This document shows positions 1 to 5,921 of a stretch of 12,225 nucleotides of DNA, piece by piece (position 1 is the first letter of the stretch; each line of letters opens with the position of its first letter). A program made the position numbers and the translations under genes. The notes below the pieces were generated by a model. That model searched no databases and had not been told where the DNA came from. It worked only from the letters and a program-made list of their open reading frames with translations. This stretch comes from Planctomycetota bacterium. GTDB taxonomy: Bacteria > Planctomycetota > Phycisphaerae > Phycisphaerales > UBA1924. Location: NCBI GenBank assembly GCA_023434205.1, contig JAEYTB010000159.1:1-12225 (forward strand), written 5' to 3'.

Positions 1-950
1 CCCTTGCCCCCCCGCACCTCCTCCGCGGCACGATCAATCGCCCGCGCCAGCAGAACGTTCCCCGTGCCGTCCTTTGCGATCTTCAGCGCCGCGAGCATCG
101 GCACGCCGTTGCTCAGCATCGTCCCCAAAAGCTGGCAGAACCGCGCCGTCGCGAACCCGCGCACCAGCGGCCCGATCACCCACATCCGCGTCTTGAACCG
201 CTCGAACGCCTCGCGCACATCCGGCCGCCGCGTCACCCGCCACCCCGTGAACGCCGCGACGCCCAGCCCCGCCGCGGTGTACAGCCCGTACTGCCCCACC
301 GCGTCGCTCAGCGCGAACACCAGCTTGGTCAAAGGCGGCAGCCCGCCCTTGAGGTTCGCGAACATCGGGCGGAACTGCGGGATAAAGAACCCGAAAATCG
401 CGATGCCCACGCCCACCCCCAGCACCACCAGCAGCGCGGGGTACACCATGTTCCCGATCACCTTCGACTTCAGCTCCGCCTGCCGGATCACCAGCGCCCC
501 CAGCCGCTGAAGCACATCCTCCAGGAACCCGCCCTTCTCCCCCGCCCGCACCATCGCGATGTGGACCGGCGGGAACACCGACGGAATGTTCGCCATCACC
601 GCGCCCAGGTCCGCGCCCTTCTCCACGCCCTCGGCCAGCTCCTTGAACACCCCCGCCAGCACCGGCTTGCTCCGCCGGTTCGACAGCAGCTTCAGCCCCC
701 GCAGCAGCGGCACCCCCGCCCGCAGCAGGTCGGAGAGCTGCGTGTAGCTGTACCCCAGCGCCCGGTCCGAGACCCGCCGCCCCCCCCACGCCCCCACCGC
801 CCCCGCGCCCTGCGAGGTCTCCCGGATCTCCGTGGGCACCAGCCGCCGATTCTCGAGCTCCGCAAGCACCGCCTGCTCGCTCGCCCCGGCGAGCACGCCG
901 GCGACGGGCTGGCCGTTCGCGGAAAGGGCCTGGTACTCAAAGGTGGGCAC
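1..950 (-). CDS. gspF: Type II secretion / type IV pilus inner-membrane protein F (GspF/PilC family), 3' end outside window
   Basis: Inner-membrane platform protein of a type II secretion or type IV pilus-like machine; in the family it couples the cytoplasmic ATPase (GspE/PilB) to pseudopilin assembly. The visible 316 residues begin MPTFEYQALS, the usual family opening. Residues about 66-190 form the first T2SF domain, with the family signature region around IAMVRAGEKGGFLEDVL (131-147) and a hydrophobic segment at about 167-189. A second hydrophobic stretch lies at about 222-236, and the second T2SF domain starts near residue 265 (ATARFCQLLGTMLSNGVP). About 80 to 100 C-terminal residues should lie beyond the window edge. 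The start is the GTG at 950; no ATG is in frame nearby, and a TTG 36 bases upstream is a weaker choice. There is no good Shine-Dalgarno, but TACACT stands six bases before the GTG. The GspE-type ATPase at 3999-5684 is on the other strand. Whether this is T2SS or pilus cannot be told. Confidence 0.95.
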   Translation of the reverse strand, partial: MPTFEYQALSANGQPVAGVLAGASEQAVLAELENRRLVPTEIRETSQGAGAVGAWGGRRVSDRALGYSYTQLSDLLRAGVPLLRGLKLLSNRRSKPVLAGVFKELAEGVEKGADLGAVMANIPSVFPPVHIAMVRAGEKGGFLEDVLQRLGALVIRQAELKSKVIGNMVYPALLVVLGVGVGIAIFGFFIPQFRPMFANLKGGLPPLTKLVFALSDAVGQYGLYTAAGLGVAAFTGWRVTRRPDVREAFERFKTRMWVIGPLVRGFATARFCQLLGTMLSNGVPMLAALKIAKDGTGNVLLARAIDRAAEEVRGGK

Positions 951-956
951 GCTGAC

Positions 957-962
957 AGTGTA
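957..962 (-). promoter_or_regulatory. -10-like hexamer TACACT placed for leaderless start of gspF
   Basis: TACACT on the minus strand ends six bases before the GTG start of the F-type gene. A sigma-70-type -10 box in that position would start transcription at or next to the start codon. A TTGCGA lies 15 bases upstream as a poor -35. The same arrangement recurs at other starts in the window. This is inference from position only. Confidence 0.4.
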
Positions 963-1036
963 CTTCGCTCGCCGGGGTCGCAAGGGTCCGGCCCCCGAGC
1001 GGGCGGTCCCAGCCCCCCGCCACTATCGGACCTGCC

Positions 1037-1690
1037 TCACTTCTTCGCCAGCAGTTCTTCGACCTTCGCCAGCAGCCCCGGCTCCAGCCGCGGCGTGCCC
1101 ACGTACGTCTTCTCCGCGTCGAACCGCGCCACCACGTTGCCCGCGCGGTCCACCACAAACTTCGTGAAGTTCCACCGCGGCGGGGCCCCCCCGATCGGCG
1201 CGGGCTGCGCCGCCAGGTGCTGGTACAGCGGGTGAACGCCTTCGCCCTTCACCCGCACCTTCGCGAACATCGGGAACGTCACCTTGAACGTGTTCTCGCA
1301 GAACGACTTGATCTCGGCCTCGCTGCCCGGCTCCTGACCGTTGAAGTCATTGGCCGGGAACCCAAGCACCACCAGGCCCTCGCCCTTCTTCTCGTCGTAC
1401 AGCGCCTGCAGGCCCTCGTACTGCTTCGTGAACCCGCACTTGCTCGCGACGTTCACGATGACCACCACCCTGCCCTTGTACTGGGCCAGGTCCACGTCCT
1501 TGCCGTCGATGTCCTTGACCTTAAAGTTCAGCACAAAGGGCGACACGGCGGGTTTCTCCGGTGCCGGCTCCTTCGCTGCGGGCGGCCGCGCGGATTCCCT
1601 GGGCTGGGCCGGAGACTCGGGCTGCGCGCCGGCGGCAAGGGCCATCGCGCCCGCCGCCGCCATGACCAACACGCGAAGAGTGGGTCGCAT
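1037..1690 (-). CDS. Exported glutathione peroxidase / thioredoxin-dependent peroxidase family protein
   Basis: Thiol peroxidase of the glutathione-peroxidase fold, expected to reduce hydroperoxides outside the cytoplasm. The 217-residue protein starts with a signal peptide (MRPTLRVLV then an Ala-rich hydrophobic run to about residue 21), followed by a Pro/Ala/Glu-rich linker (22-50) and the catalytic domain (51-217). The peroxidatic cysteine is C85 in NVASKCGFTKQY, so this is a Cys and not a selenocysteine enzyme. Q119 in FPANDFNGQEPGS and W173-N174 in WNFTKF complete the usual Cys-Gln-Trp-Asn tetrad. C131 (KSFCEN) sits where thioredoxin-dependent members carry the resolving cysteine. An ATG at 1729 would add 13 residues, but they are encoded by a perfect hairpin and would precede the signal peptide, so I take the ATG at 1690. 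The gene is 58 bases downstream of the lipoprotein gene on the same strand and may share its transcript. Confidence 0.93.
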   Translation of the reverse strand: MRPTLRVLVMAAAGAMALAAGAQPESPAQPRESARPPAAKEPAPEKPAVSPFVLNFKVKDIDGKDVDLAQYKGRVVVIVNVASKCGFTKQYEGLQALYDEKKGEGLVVLGFPANDFNGQEPGSEAEIKSFCENTFKVTFPMFAKVRVKGEGVHPLYQHLAAQPAPIGGAPPRWNFTKFVVDRAGNVVARFDAEKTYVGTPRLEPGLLAKVEELLAKK

Positions 1691-1696
1691 AAAGCA

Positions 1697-1722
1697 CGCC
1701 CCGGGCATTCCTGCCCGGGGCG
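1697..1722 (-). terminator. Perfect 11-bp GC-rich hairpin before the peroxidase start
   Basis: An 11-bp perfect inverted repeat with a 4-base loop (stem 1697-1707 and 1712-1722, core GCCCCGGGCA) lies between the lipoprotein and peroxidase genes. On the minus strand it is followed by TGCTTT and then, six bases from the stem, the ATG at 1690. It could be an intrinsic terminator with a poor T-tract for the lipoprotein gene, or a structure that occludes ribosome access to the peroxidase start. Confidence 0.5.
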
Positions 1723-1748
1723 GCAACATTCAAGCTCTCACCGCCGGC

Positions 1749-1922
1749 TCAGGAGCCCGTGGGCGCCGGGTTGGCCGGGGCCGCGGGGGCGGGCGGGGGC
1801 GTCGGCGCATCCGCCGGCGCCGGGGTGTTCACCTTGGGAGCCTGCGGCGGGGTCGCCGCCTTCTCCTCGCAACCAACCAAGCCGAGCAGGGCCGCGACGC
1901 CGACAAGCGCGATCATCTTCAT
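1749..1922 (-). CDS. Small Pro/Ala-rich lipoprotein
   Basis: A 57-residue predicted lipoprotein of unknown function. MKMIALVGVAALLGL is a short signal sequence ending in a lipobox LVGC, so C18 would be lipidated after signal peptidase II cleavage. The rest (19-57) is a flexible tail of Pro, Ala and Thr with two Glu after the Cys, and no recognisable domain. The start at 1922 is decided by a strong AAGGAG Shine-Dalgarno with a 6-base spacer; a longer in-frame opening to 1988 lacks such a site and would bury the signal peptide. It precedes the exported peroxidase on the same strand, so the two may be co-expressed envelope proteins. It is divergent from the pterin synthase gene. Low-complexity composition makes homology assignment unreliable. 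Confidence 0.8.
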   Translation of the reverse strand: MKMIALVGVAALLGLVGCEEKAATPPQAPKVNTPAPADAPTPPPAPAAPANPAPTGS

Positions 1923-1928
1923 AGCGAT

Positions 1929-1934
1929 CTCCTT
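1929..1934 (-). promoter_or_regulatory. Strong Shine-Dalgarno AAGGAG of the lipoprotein gene
   Basis: AAGGAG on the minus strand, six bases before the ATG at 1922. It fixes the start of the small lipoprotein and contrasts with several neighbours that have no visible Shine-Dalgarno. Confidence 0.85.
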
Positions 1935-2015
1935 ACATTGTTCTTCCGAGGACGGGCCGCTTTCCGGTCCGCTCGATACGGGGCCCACGCGGCCCGTCTT
2001 CTTGGGGGAAGTCTA

Positions 2016-2021
2016 TACAGT
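2016..2021 (+). promoter_or_regulatory. -10-like hexamer TACAGT in front of the pterin synthase gene
   Basis: TACAGT, part of TATACAGT, ends five bases before the ATG at 2027. If it is a -10 box the transcript would begin at the start codon. A GGGGGAAG purine run at 2004-2011 is too far away (15 bases) to be a good Shine-Dalgarno. The surrounding GTCTATACAGTC also contains TATAGA on the minus strand, so it could serve the divergent lipoprotein gene with a leader of roughly 80 to 90 bases. Confidence 0.4.
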
Positions 2022-2026
2022 CTTTC

Positions 2027-2830
2027 ATGCTCACATTGACACGCACCGTGCGCCTGTCCATCAACCCCCCGGGCGCCCCCGCCGCCGAAAGCCCCAACGG
2101 CTTCGCCGCCGCCCCCTCCATGCACGGCCTGGGACGCCACTACGAGTTCTCCGTCACGTGCCGCGGCGAGGCCGACCCCACCACCGGCTATCTCATCGAT
2201 ATCAAAGCCGTTGATAAAGCCGTCCACGCCACGCTCTTGCCGCTCATCCAGGCCGCCTGCGCAAACAATGCGCTCGCCGACCCCGCCCAGACCCTCGCCG
2301 CCGGCGTTGACGCCCTCCGCACCGCCATCGGCCCCGGGCTCGAATCCGTCCGCTGGAACCTCTCCCCGTACTATTCCCTCGAAGTGAGCCCGCACACCCA
2401 CCAGCAACCCCGCGCCGCACTGCTCCGCCAGCGCTTCGACTTCGCCGCCGCCCACCGGCTCGACGTCCCCTCCCTCACCCCCGAGCAGAACCGCGCCCTC
2501 TTCGGCAAGTGCAACAACCCCGGCGGCCACGGCCACAACTACCAGCTCGAGCCCGTCGTCGAAGTCCCCCTGGAAAGCCCGCCCCACTTCGGCCTCCAGC
2601 AGCTCGAGCACGCCGTCCAGCGCGCCATCATCGACCGCTTCGACCACAAGCACCTCAACAACGACACCCCGGAGTTCTGCCTGTCCCGAGGCGGCGTCAA
2701 CCCATCCGTCGAGAACATCGCACGGGTTTTCTTTGACCTGCTCTCGGCCGAGCTCGCCGGCGCGCCCGTGCGCCTCCGCGCCATCACCGTCTGGGAAACA
2801 GACCGCACCTCCGCCACCTACCCGGCCTGA
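2027..2830 (+). CDS. 6-pyruvoyl-tetrahydropterin synthase family protein with two tandem domains, the first degenerate
   Basis: A 267-residue protein, about twice the usual 120 to 150 for the PTPS/QueD family. The C-terminal half (about 129-267) is a canonical domain. It has a zinc site from H143 (AAAHRL) plus H168 and H170 (GGHGHNY), and C162 in GKCNNPGGHGH. The Cys is six residues before the first HxH histidine, as in pyruvoyl-tetrahydropterin synthases, and not four as in QueD. FDHKHLNND (205-213), PSVENIA (226-232) and WETDRT (256-261) supply the remaining active-site positions. The N-terminal half follows the same layout (RTVRLSI at 6-12, GLGRHYEFSVTCRGE at 34-48, IDIKAVDKAV at 57-66, then SVRWNLSPYYSLEV at 107-120), but GLGRH replaces GHGHN and the zinc histidines are missing. 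Likely substrate is 7,8-dihydroneopterin triphosphate; the end product (biopterin-like or queuosine precursor) is not shown by the neighbours. It is divergent from the lipoprotein gene. Confidence 0.9.
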   Translation: MLTLTRTVRLSINPPGAPAAESPNGFAAAPSMHGLGRHYEFSVTCRGEADPTTGYLIDIKAVDKAVHATLLPLIQAACANNALADPAQTLAAGVDALRTAIGPGLESVRWNLSPYYSLEVSPHTHQQPRAALLRQRFDFAAAHRLDVPSLTPEQNRALFGKCNNPGGHGHNYQLEPVVEVPLESPPHFGLQQLEHAVQRAIIDRFDHKHLNNDTPEFCLSRGGVNPSVENIARVFFDLLSAELAGAPVRLRAITVWETDRTSATYPA

Positions 2831-2874
2831 AAAAACTTGCCGCGCCCCGCTTCACCCCGCGGGGGGGTGGCCGG

Positions 2875-2915
2875 TATAGTGCCGACGCCTGGGGGCAGGC
2901 CGGTCCTCTGGGACC
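2875..2915 (+). promoter_or_regulatory. Putative promoter and structured leader of the three-gene membrane unit
   Basis: TATAGT at 2875-2880 is a good -10 candidate without a clear -35. Transcription from it would start near 2887, exactly where two small perfect hairpins begin: GCCTG/CAGGC (2887-2900) and GGTCC/GGACC (2902-2915). The following bases to the GTG at 2947 are T-rich with no Shine-Dalgarno. The leader would be about 60 bases. Promoter and leader are inferred. Confidence 0.35.
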
Positions 2916-2946
2916 ACTTCAGTTTCGTTTTCTGCTCAAGCTGCGC

Positions 2947-3384
2947 GTGAAGCCTCAGCCCCTCCATCCCGCCGTGCACGACCTCATCGTCGACCGGATC
3001 GAATCCGTCGCACAGCTCGAGGTGCTCCTCCTGCTCATGCGCGACCCCGCCAAGGTCTGGAACGCCCAGACCCTCGCCGCGGAGCTCCGCGTCACCGAGA
3101 CCTGGACCGCCTCCCAGCTCCAGCAGCTCGTGCAGCACAACCTCGCGACCAAGGTCCCCCAGGGCTACCGATACGGCGCCGACCTGGTCACCCACGCCAC
3201 CGTCCAGGAGCTCGACAAGGCCTACCACTCGCACCCCGTCGCCGTCGTAACCCTCATCTACTCCAAGCCCAACCGCACGCTCAAAAGCTTCTCCGACGCC
3301 TTCCGGCTCCGCAAGGGAGACGACGCCCCGCCCCCCGCGGGCCCGCCGACCGATGAACCCAAGGGAGGTCAGCCCGATGGCTGA
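2947..3384 (+). CDS. Winged-helix-like protein, first gene of a unit with two small membrane proteins
   Basis: A 145-residue soluble protein that I do not recognise by name. Residues about 14-78 read as a winged helix-turn-helix: helix SVAQLEVLLLLMRD (20-33), helix NAQTLAAELRV (39-49), helix TASQLQQLVQHNLA (54-67), and a wing-like GYRYG (73-77). Residues 96-123 (HPVAVVTLIYSKPNRTLKSF then SDAFRLRK) form a second conserved-looking segment. The last 20 residues are a Pro/Asp/Gly tail. It starts at a GTG without a clear Shine-Dalgarno, and the frame stays open far upstream, so the start is uncertain. Its end overlaps the next gene by eight bases, implying translational coupling. It may be a DNA-binding regulator or an adaptor for the two membrane proteins; the function is unproven. 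Confidence 0.8.
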   Translation: MKPQPLHPAVHDLIVDRIESVAQLEVLLLLMRDPAKVWNAQTLAAELRVTETWTASQLQQLVQHNLATKVPQGYRYGADLVTHATVQELDKAYHSHPVAVVTLIYSKPNRTLKSFSDAFRLRKGDDAPPPAGPPTDEPKGGQPDG

Positions 3385-3637
3385 GGCCGTGTACATCCTG
3401 TGCGCCCTCACAGGGTTGGCGTGCGCCGTACTGCTGGGCCGCGCCTACGTCAGGAACCCCTCGCGGTTCCTGCTGTTCAGCAGCGTCTGTTTCGCCGCGC
3501 TCACCATCAACAGCATGCTGCTGGTCATCGACCGGATCATCCTGCCCGAGCAGGTGGACCTGCGTGCCTGGCGCATCGGTGTCGCGTCACTGGGCCTTGG
3601 CGTTATGCTCTGGTCGTTCATCACGCAGAAGGACTGA
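3377..3637 (+). CDS. Small three-helix membrane protein (DUF5985-like), first of a pair
   Basis: An 86-residue integral membrane protein. Hydrophobic segments lie at about 3-21, 31-51 and 67-82, with a basic loop VRNPSR (25-30) between the first two and DRIILPEQVDLRAWR between the second and third. The start at 3377 is chosen because AAGGGAGGT (3361-3369) stands seven bases before it; an ATG at 3353 lies upstream of that site. The gene overlaps the 3' end of the winged-helix-like gene by eight bases and ends nine bases before the second membrane gene. The layout and the neighbour pair resemble DUF5985-type proteins, from memory and not from a search. No catalytic motif is visible and the function is unknown. 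Confidence 0.82.
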   Translation: MAEAVYILCALTGLACAVLLGRAYVRNPSRFLLFSSVCFAALTINSMLLVIDRIILPEQVDLRAWRIGVASLGLGVMLWSFITQKD

Positions 3638-3646
3638 GGGGTTTCG

Positions 3647-3952
3647 ATGGAGACGCTCATCCAGTTCCTGCTCGGCTTCACGGTGGCGTGCGCGACGGCC
3701 ATCGGCGTGTTCTTCGTCAAGTTCTGGAGCCGCACCCAGGACCGCCTCTTCGTGATCTTCGCGCTCGCCTTCTTCCTCATGGGCCTGGGCTGGATCGCCC
3801 AGGCGCTCACCATGAAGCCCCACGCCGAGGCCCCCGGCGACGAGAGCCACTACCTCGTCTACGTCCCCCGCCTGCTCGCCTTCTCCTGCATCATCTGGGG
3901 CATCTGGGACAAGAACCGGGCCTCCCGCTCCCCCGCCCACGCCCAGCCCTGA
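3647..3952 (+). CDS. Small three-helix membrane protein (DUF5985-like), second of a pair
   Basis: A 101-residue integral membrane protein with hydrophobic segments at about 4-25, 34-54 and 70-87. The loop FWSRTQDRLF after helix 1 parallels the VRNPSRFLLF loop of the preceding protein, and both have an aromatic/aliphatic second helix, so the two are probably paralogues and may form a heteromer. GAGGGG at 3637-3642 is its Shine-Dalgarno, overlapping the stop of the upstream gene. The hydrophilic connection between helices 2 and 3 (MKPHAEAPGDESHY) is longer than in the first protein, and the C-terminus is basic and Pro-rich. Function unknown. Confidence 0.82.
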   Translation: METLIQFLLGFTVACATAIGVFFVKFWSRTQDRLFVIFALAFFLMGLGWIAQALTMKPHAEAPGDESHYLVYVPRLLAFSCIIWGIWDKNRASRSPAHAQP

Positions 3953-3984
3953 CTCCGGCCCGGTTGAGGGGTTGACGCGGGCAC

Positions 3985-3990
3985 TACAGT
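3985..3990 (+). promoter_or_regulatory. -10-like hexamer TACAGT in front of gspE
   Basis: TACAGT ends eight bases before the ATG at 3999, so a transcript from it would start at or just before the start codon. TTGAGG lies 15 bases upstream (3964-3969) and TTGACG closer (3972-3977). No Shine-Dalgarno is visible between it and the ATG. Confidence 0.4.
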
Positions 3991-3998
3991 ACCCCCGC

Positions 3999-5684
3999 AT
4001 GTCCCTCGGCTCGTACCTCCTCGAACAAGGCTCCCTGACACAGGCCGACCTCGACCGCGCCGTCGCCGAGCACCGCGCCAGCGGCGAACGCCTCGACAAG
4101 GTCCTCCTCCGCATGGGGCTCTCCACCCGGCCCCAGGTGCTCTCCGCCCTGGGCGAGCAGTTCCACCTCCCCATCGTCGATATCGCCTCCCTCGAGGTCG
4201 ACCCCGCCACCCTCTCCCTCCTCCCCAGCAAGCTCGTCTTCAAGCAGCGCTGCGTCCCCATCCGCAAGGAGAACGGCACCCTTACCGTCGCCACCGGCGA
4301 CCCCTCCGACCTCTCCGTCGTCGACGAGCTCCGCCTGCTCACCGGCTCCTCCATCGAGCTCGTCCTCGCCGACGATGAAGAGCTCCAGCGCTTCATCCGC
4401 GCCAACTACGGCGTCGGCGGCGACACCCTCGACGCCATGACCGGCGCCGCCGGCACCATCGAGCTCAAGCCCGAGTCCGACGACGTCGAGCAGGCCCACG
4501 AGGCCAGCGTCATCAAGCTCGTCAACGACCTGCTCACCGAGGCCGTCAGCGAGCGCGCCACCGACATCCACGTCGAGCCCTACGAGCACGAGCTCATCAT
4601 CCGCTACCGCATCGACGGCGTCCTCCAGAAGGCCGTCACCCCCCCCACCATCCACCGCTTCGGCCTGGCCATCATCAGCCGCCTGAAGATCATGGCCAAC
4701 CTCAACATCGCCGAGAAGCGAAAGCCCCAGGACGGCCGCATCACGTTCAAGGCCCGAATCCCCGGCCAGCCCCCCCAGGAGTTCGACCTCCGCGTCAGCG
4801 TCATCCCCATGCTCTTCGGCGAGGGCGTCGTCCTCCGCGTCCTTAGCAAGACCGCCGTCCTCATGTCCCTGGACGACCTGGGCATGCCCGCCAACGTCCG
4901 CGACTCCTGGTGCTCCCTCATCAACCGCCCCCACGGCATCCTCCTCGTCACCGGCCCCACCGGCAGCGGCAAGTCCACCACCCTCTACGCCTCCCTCAAC
5001 CGCATCGTCTCCGACGAGATCAAGGTCATCACCGTCGAGGACCCCGTCGAGTACCACATCTCCGGCATCAACCAGATCCAGGTCAACCACAAGGTCGGCC
5101 TCGACTTCTCCACCGGCCTGCGCTCCATCCTCCGCCACGACCCCGACGTCGTCATGATCGGCGAAATCCGCGACAAGGAAACCGCCGAGACCGCCGTGCA
5201 GGCCTCCCTCACCGGCCACCTCGTCTTCTCAACCCTCCACACCAACGACGCCGCGGGCTCGATCACCCGCCTGCTCGACATGGGCGTCGAGCCCTTCCTC
5301 GTCTCCTCCTCCCTCGAGGGCGTCCTCGCCCAGCGCCTCGTCCGCCGCGTCTGCAAGCAGTGCGCCGAAGAGTTCGAGCCCGACGCCATCATCCGCGCCG
5401 AGTTCCCCCAAGGCTTCACCCTCCCCCCCAACCACAAGCTCATCCGCGGCAAGGGCTGCCGTGCCTGCCGCAACACCGGCTACCGCGGCCGCCTCGGCGT
5501 CTACGAACTCCTCCGCGTCAGCGACCCCGTCCGCGCCATGGTCATGGAACGCGTCAACGCCCCCCGCATCGCCTCACAGGCCCGCACCGACGGCGACCTC
5601 TCCACCCTCCTCGACGACGGCTTCGCCAAAGTCCACGCCGGCCTCACCACCCTCCACGAAGTCGCCTCCGCCATCAGCGGCTGA
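3999..5684 (+). CDS. gspE: GspE/PilB-type secretion (or pilus) assembly ATPase
   Basis: Hexameric cytoplasmic ATPase that powers pseudopilus or pilus assembly. The 561 residues show the family order. An N-terminal T2SSE_N/MshEN-type domain occupies about 1-140 (SLGSYLLEQGSLTQADLDRA). The N2 domain follows at about 165-290 (SERATDIHVEPYEHELIIRY). The RecA-like domain has Walker A GPTGSGKST (319-327), the Asp box around ITVEDPVEY (344-352), Walker B VVMIGEIRD (384-392) and the His box STLHTNDA (411-418). A zinc finger is formed by C452/C455 and C487/C490. The ATG at 3999 is preferred over a TTG at 3972 because family proteins begin at the SLGSYL segment. A TACAGT hexamer eight bases upstream and the lack of a Shine-Dalgarno suggest a leaderless transcript. 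Its GspF-type partner is on the opposite strand at the left edge. The upstream membrane-protein unit ends 46 bases before it. Confidence 0.97.
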   Translation: MSLGSYLLEQGSLTQADLDRAVAEHRASGERLDKVLLRMGLSTRPQVLSALGEQFHLPIVDIASLEVDPATLSLLPSKLVFKQRCVPIRKENGTLTVATGDPSDLSVVDELRLLTGSSIELVLADDEELQRFIRANYGVGGDTLDAMTGAAGTIELKPESDDVEQAHEASVIKLVNDLLTEAVSERATDIHVEPYEHELIIRYRIDGVLQKAVTPPTIHRFGLAIISRLKIMANLNIAEKRKPQDGRITFKARIPGQPPQEFDLRVSVIPMLFGEGVVLRVLSKTAVLMSLDDLGMPANVRDSWCSLINRPHGILLVTGPTGSGKSTTLYASLNRIVSDEIKVITVEDPVEYHISGINQIQVNHKVGLDFSTGLRSILRHDPDVVMIGEIRDKETAETAVQASLTGHLVFSTLHTNDAAGSITRLLDMGVEPFLVSSSLEGVLAQRLVRRVCKQCAEEFEPDAIIRAEFPQGFTLPPNHKLIRGKGCRACRNTGYRGRLGVYELLRVSDPVRAMVMERVNAPRIASQARTDGDLSTLLDDGFAKVHAGLTTLHEVASAISG

Positions 5685-5686
5685 CC

Positions 5687-5741
5687 GGGTGGAGCAGGAC
5701 CTCCGGGACTGCGATGGGTAGAGCAGGACCTCCGGGACTGC
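5687..5741 (+). repeat. Two tandem 26-bp direct repeats just after gspE
   Basis: The unit GGGT(G/A)GAGCAGGACCTCCG, continuing GGACTGC, occurs at 5687-5712 and 5716-5741, separated by GAT (period 29). The copies differ at one base. The first begins two bases after the gspE stop codon. Only two copies are present. Function unknown; it may be the edge of the repeat-rich island. Confidence 0.8.
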
Positions 5742-5743
5742 TT

Positions 5744-5760
5744 ATGGCCGCTTCGGCCAT
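5744..5760 (+). terminator. Terminator-like hairpin downstream of gspE
   Basis: ATGGCCG CTT CGGCCAT is a perfect 7-bp stem with a 3-base loop, 59 bases after the gspE stop. It lacks a T-tract (followed by GCTCCC), so it is at best a weak or factor-assisted terminator. Confidence 0.4.
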
Positions 5761-5809
5761 GCTCCCTCCGCACCGCACACACACGCCGCGCCCGCTCCGC
5801 GGCCCTTCC

Positions 5810-5907
5810 TCACCCCTAGGGGTGAAAGCCAGTAGCCGGGGGTGGCTCTGCACCCCCGGTAAACGGCAACTCCCGCCTCCCGCACCCCGAAGGGGTGCTC
5901 GTTGCCG
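5810..5907. repeat. Cluster of three perfect palindromic structures (REP-like)
   Basis: In 98 bases there are three structures. The first is the 16-base palindrome TCACCCCTAGGGGTGA (5810-5825). The second is a 9-bp stem CCGGGGGTG/CACCCCCGG with a 6-base loop (5836-5859). The third is a nested hairpin with outer stem CGGCAAC/GTTGCCG (5864-5870 with 5901-5907) and inner stem GCACCCC/GGGGTGC (5882-5888 with 5892-5898). No gene is credible here. Position beside a transposase-3'-end remnant suggests REP/BIME-type elements. Together with the flanking features this accounts for the gene-free stretch 5685-6031. Confidence 0.7.
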
Positions 5908-5921
5908 AACCTCACTCCCTC

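Noticed and set aside
34..789. Gly/Ala/Arg-rich minus-strand open frame at the left edge
   Set aside because: It is an out-of-frame shadow of the F-type secretion gene, whose true frame gives a clear family match over 316 codons.
1919..2653. Minus-strand open frame opposite the pterin synthase
   Set aside because: It has Gly/Val/Glu-rich antisense composition and overlaps a gene with all catalytic motifs in place.
3984..5219. Long minus-strand open frame opposite gspE, very rich in Asp, Gly, Val and Glu
   Set aside because: It is the antisense of a well-supported ATPase gene; its composition is what C-ending codons give on the opposite strand, and no motif is present.
5687..5741. Possible CRISPR array
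   Set aside because: Only two repeat units with a 3-base spacer and no cas genes; it is a simple tandem duplication.
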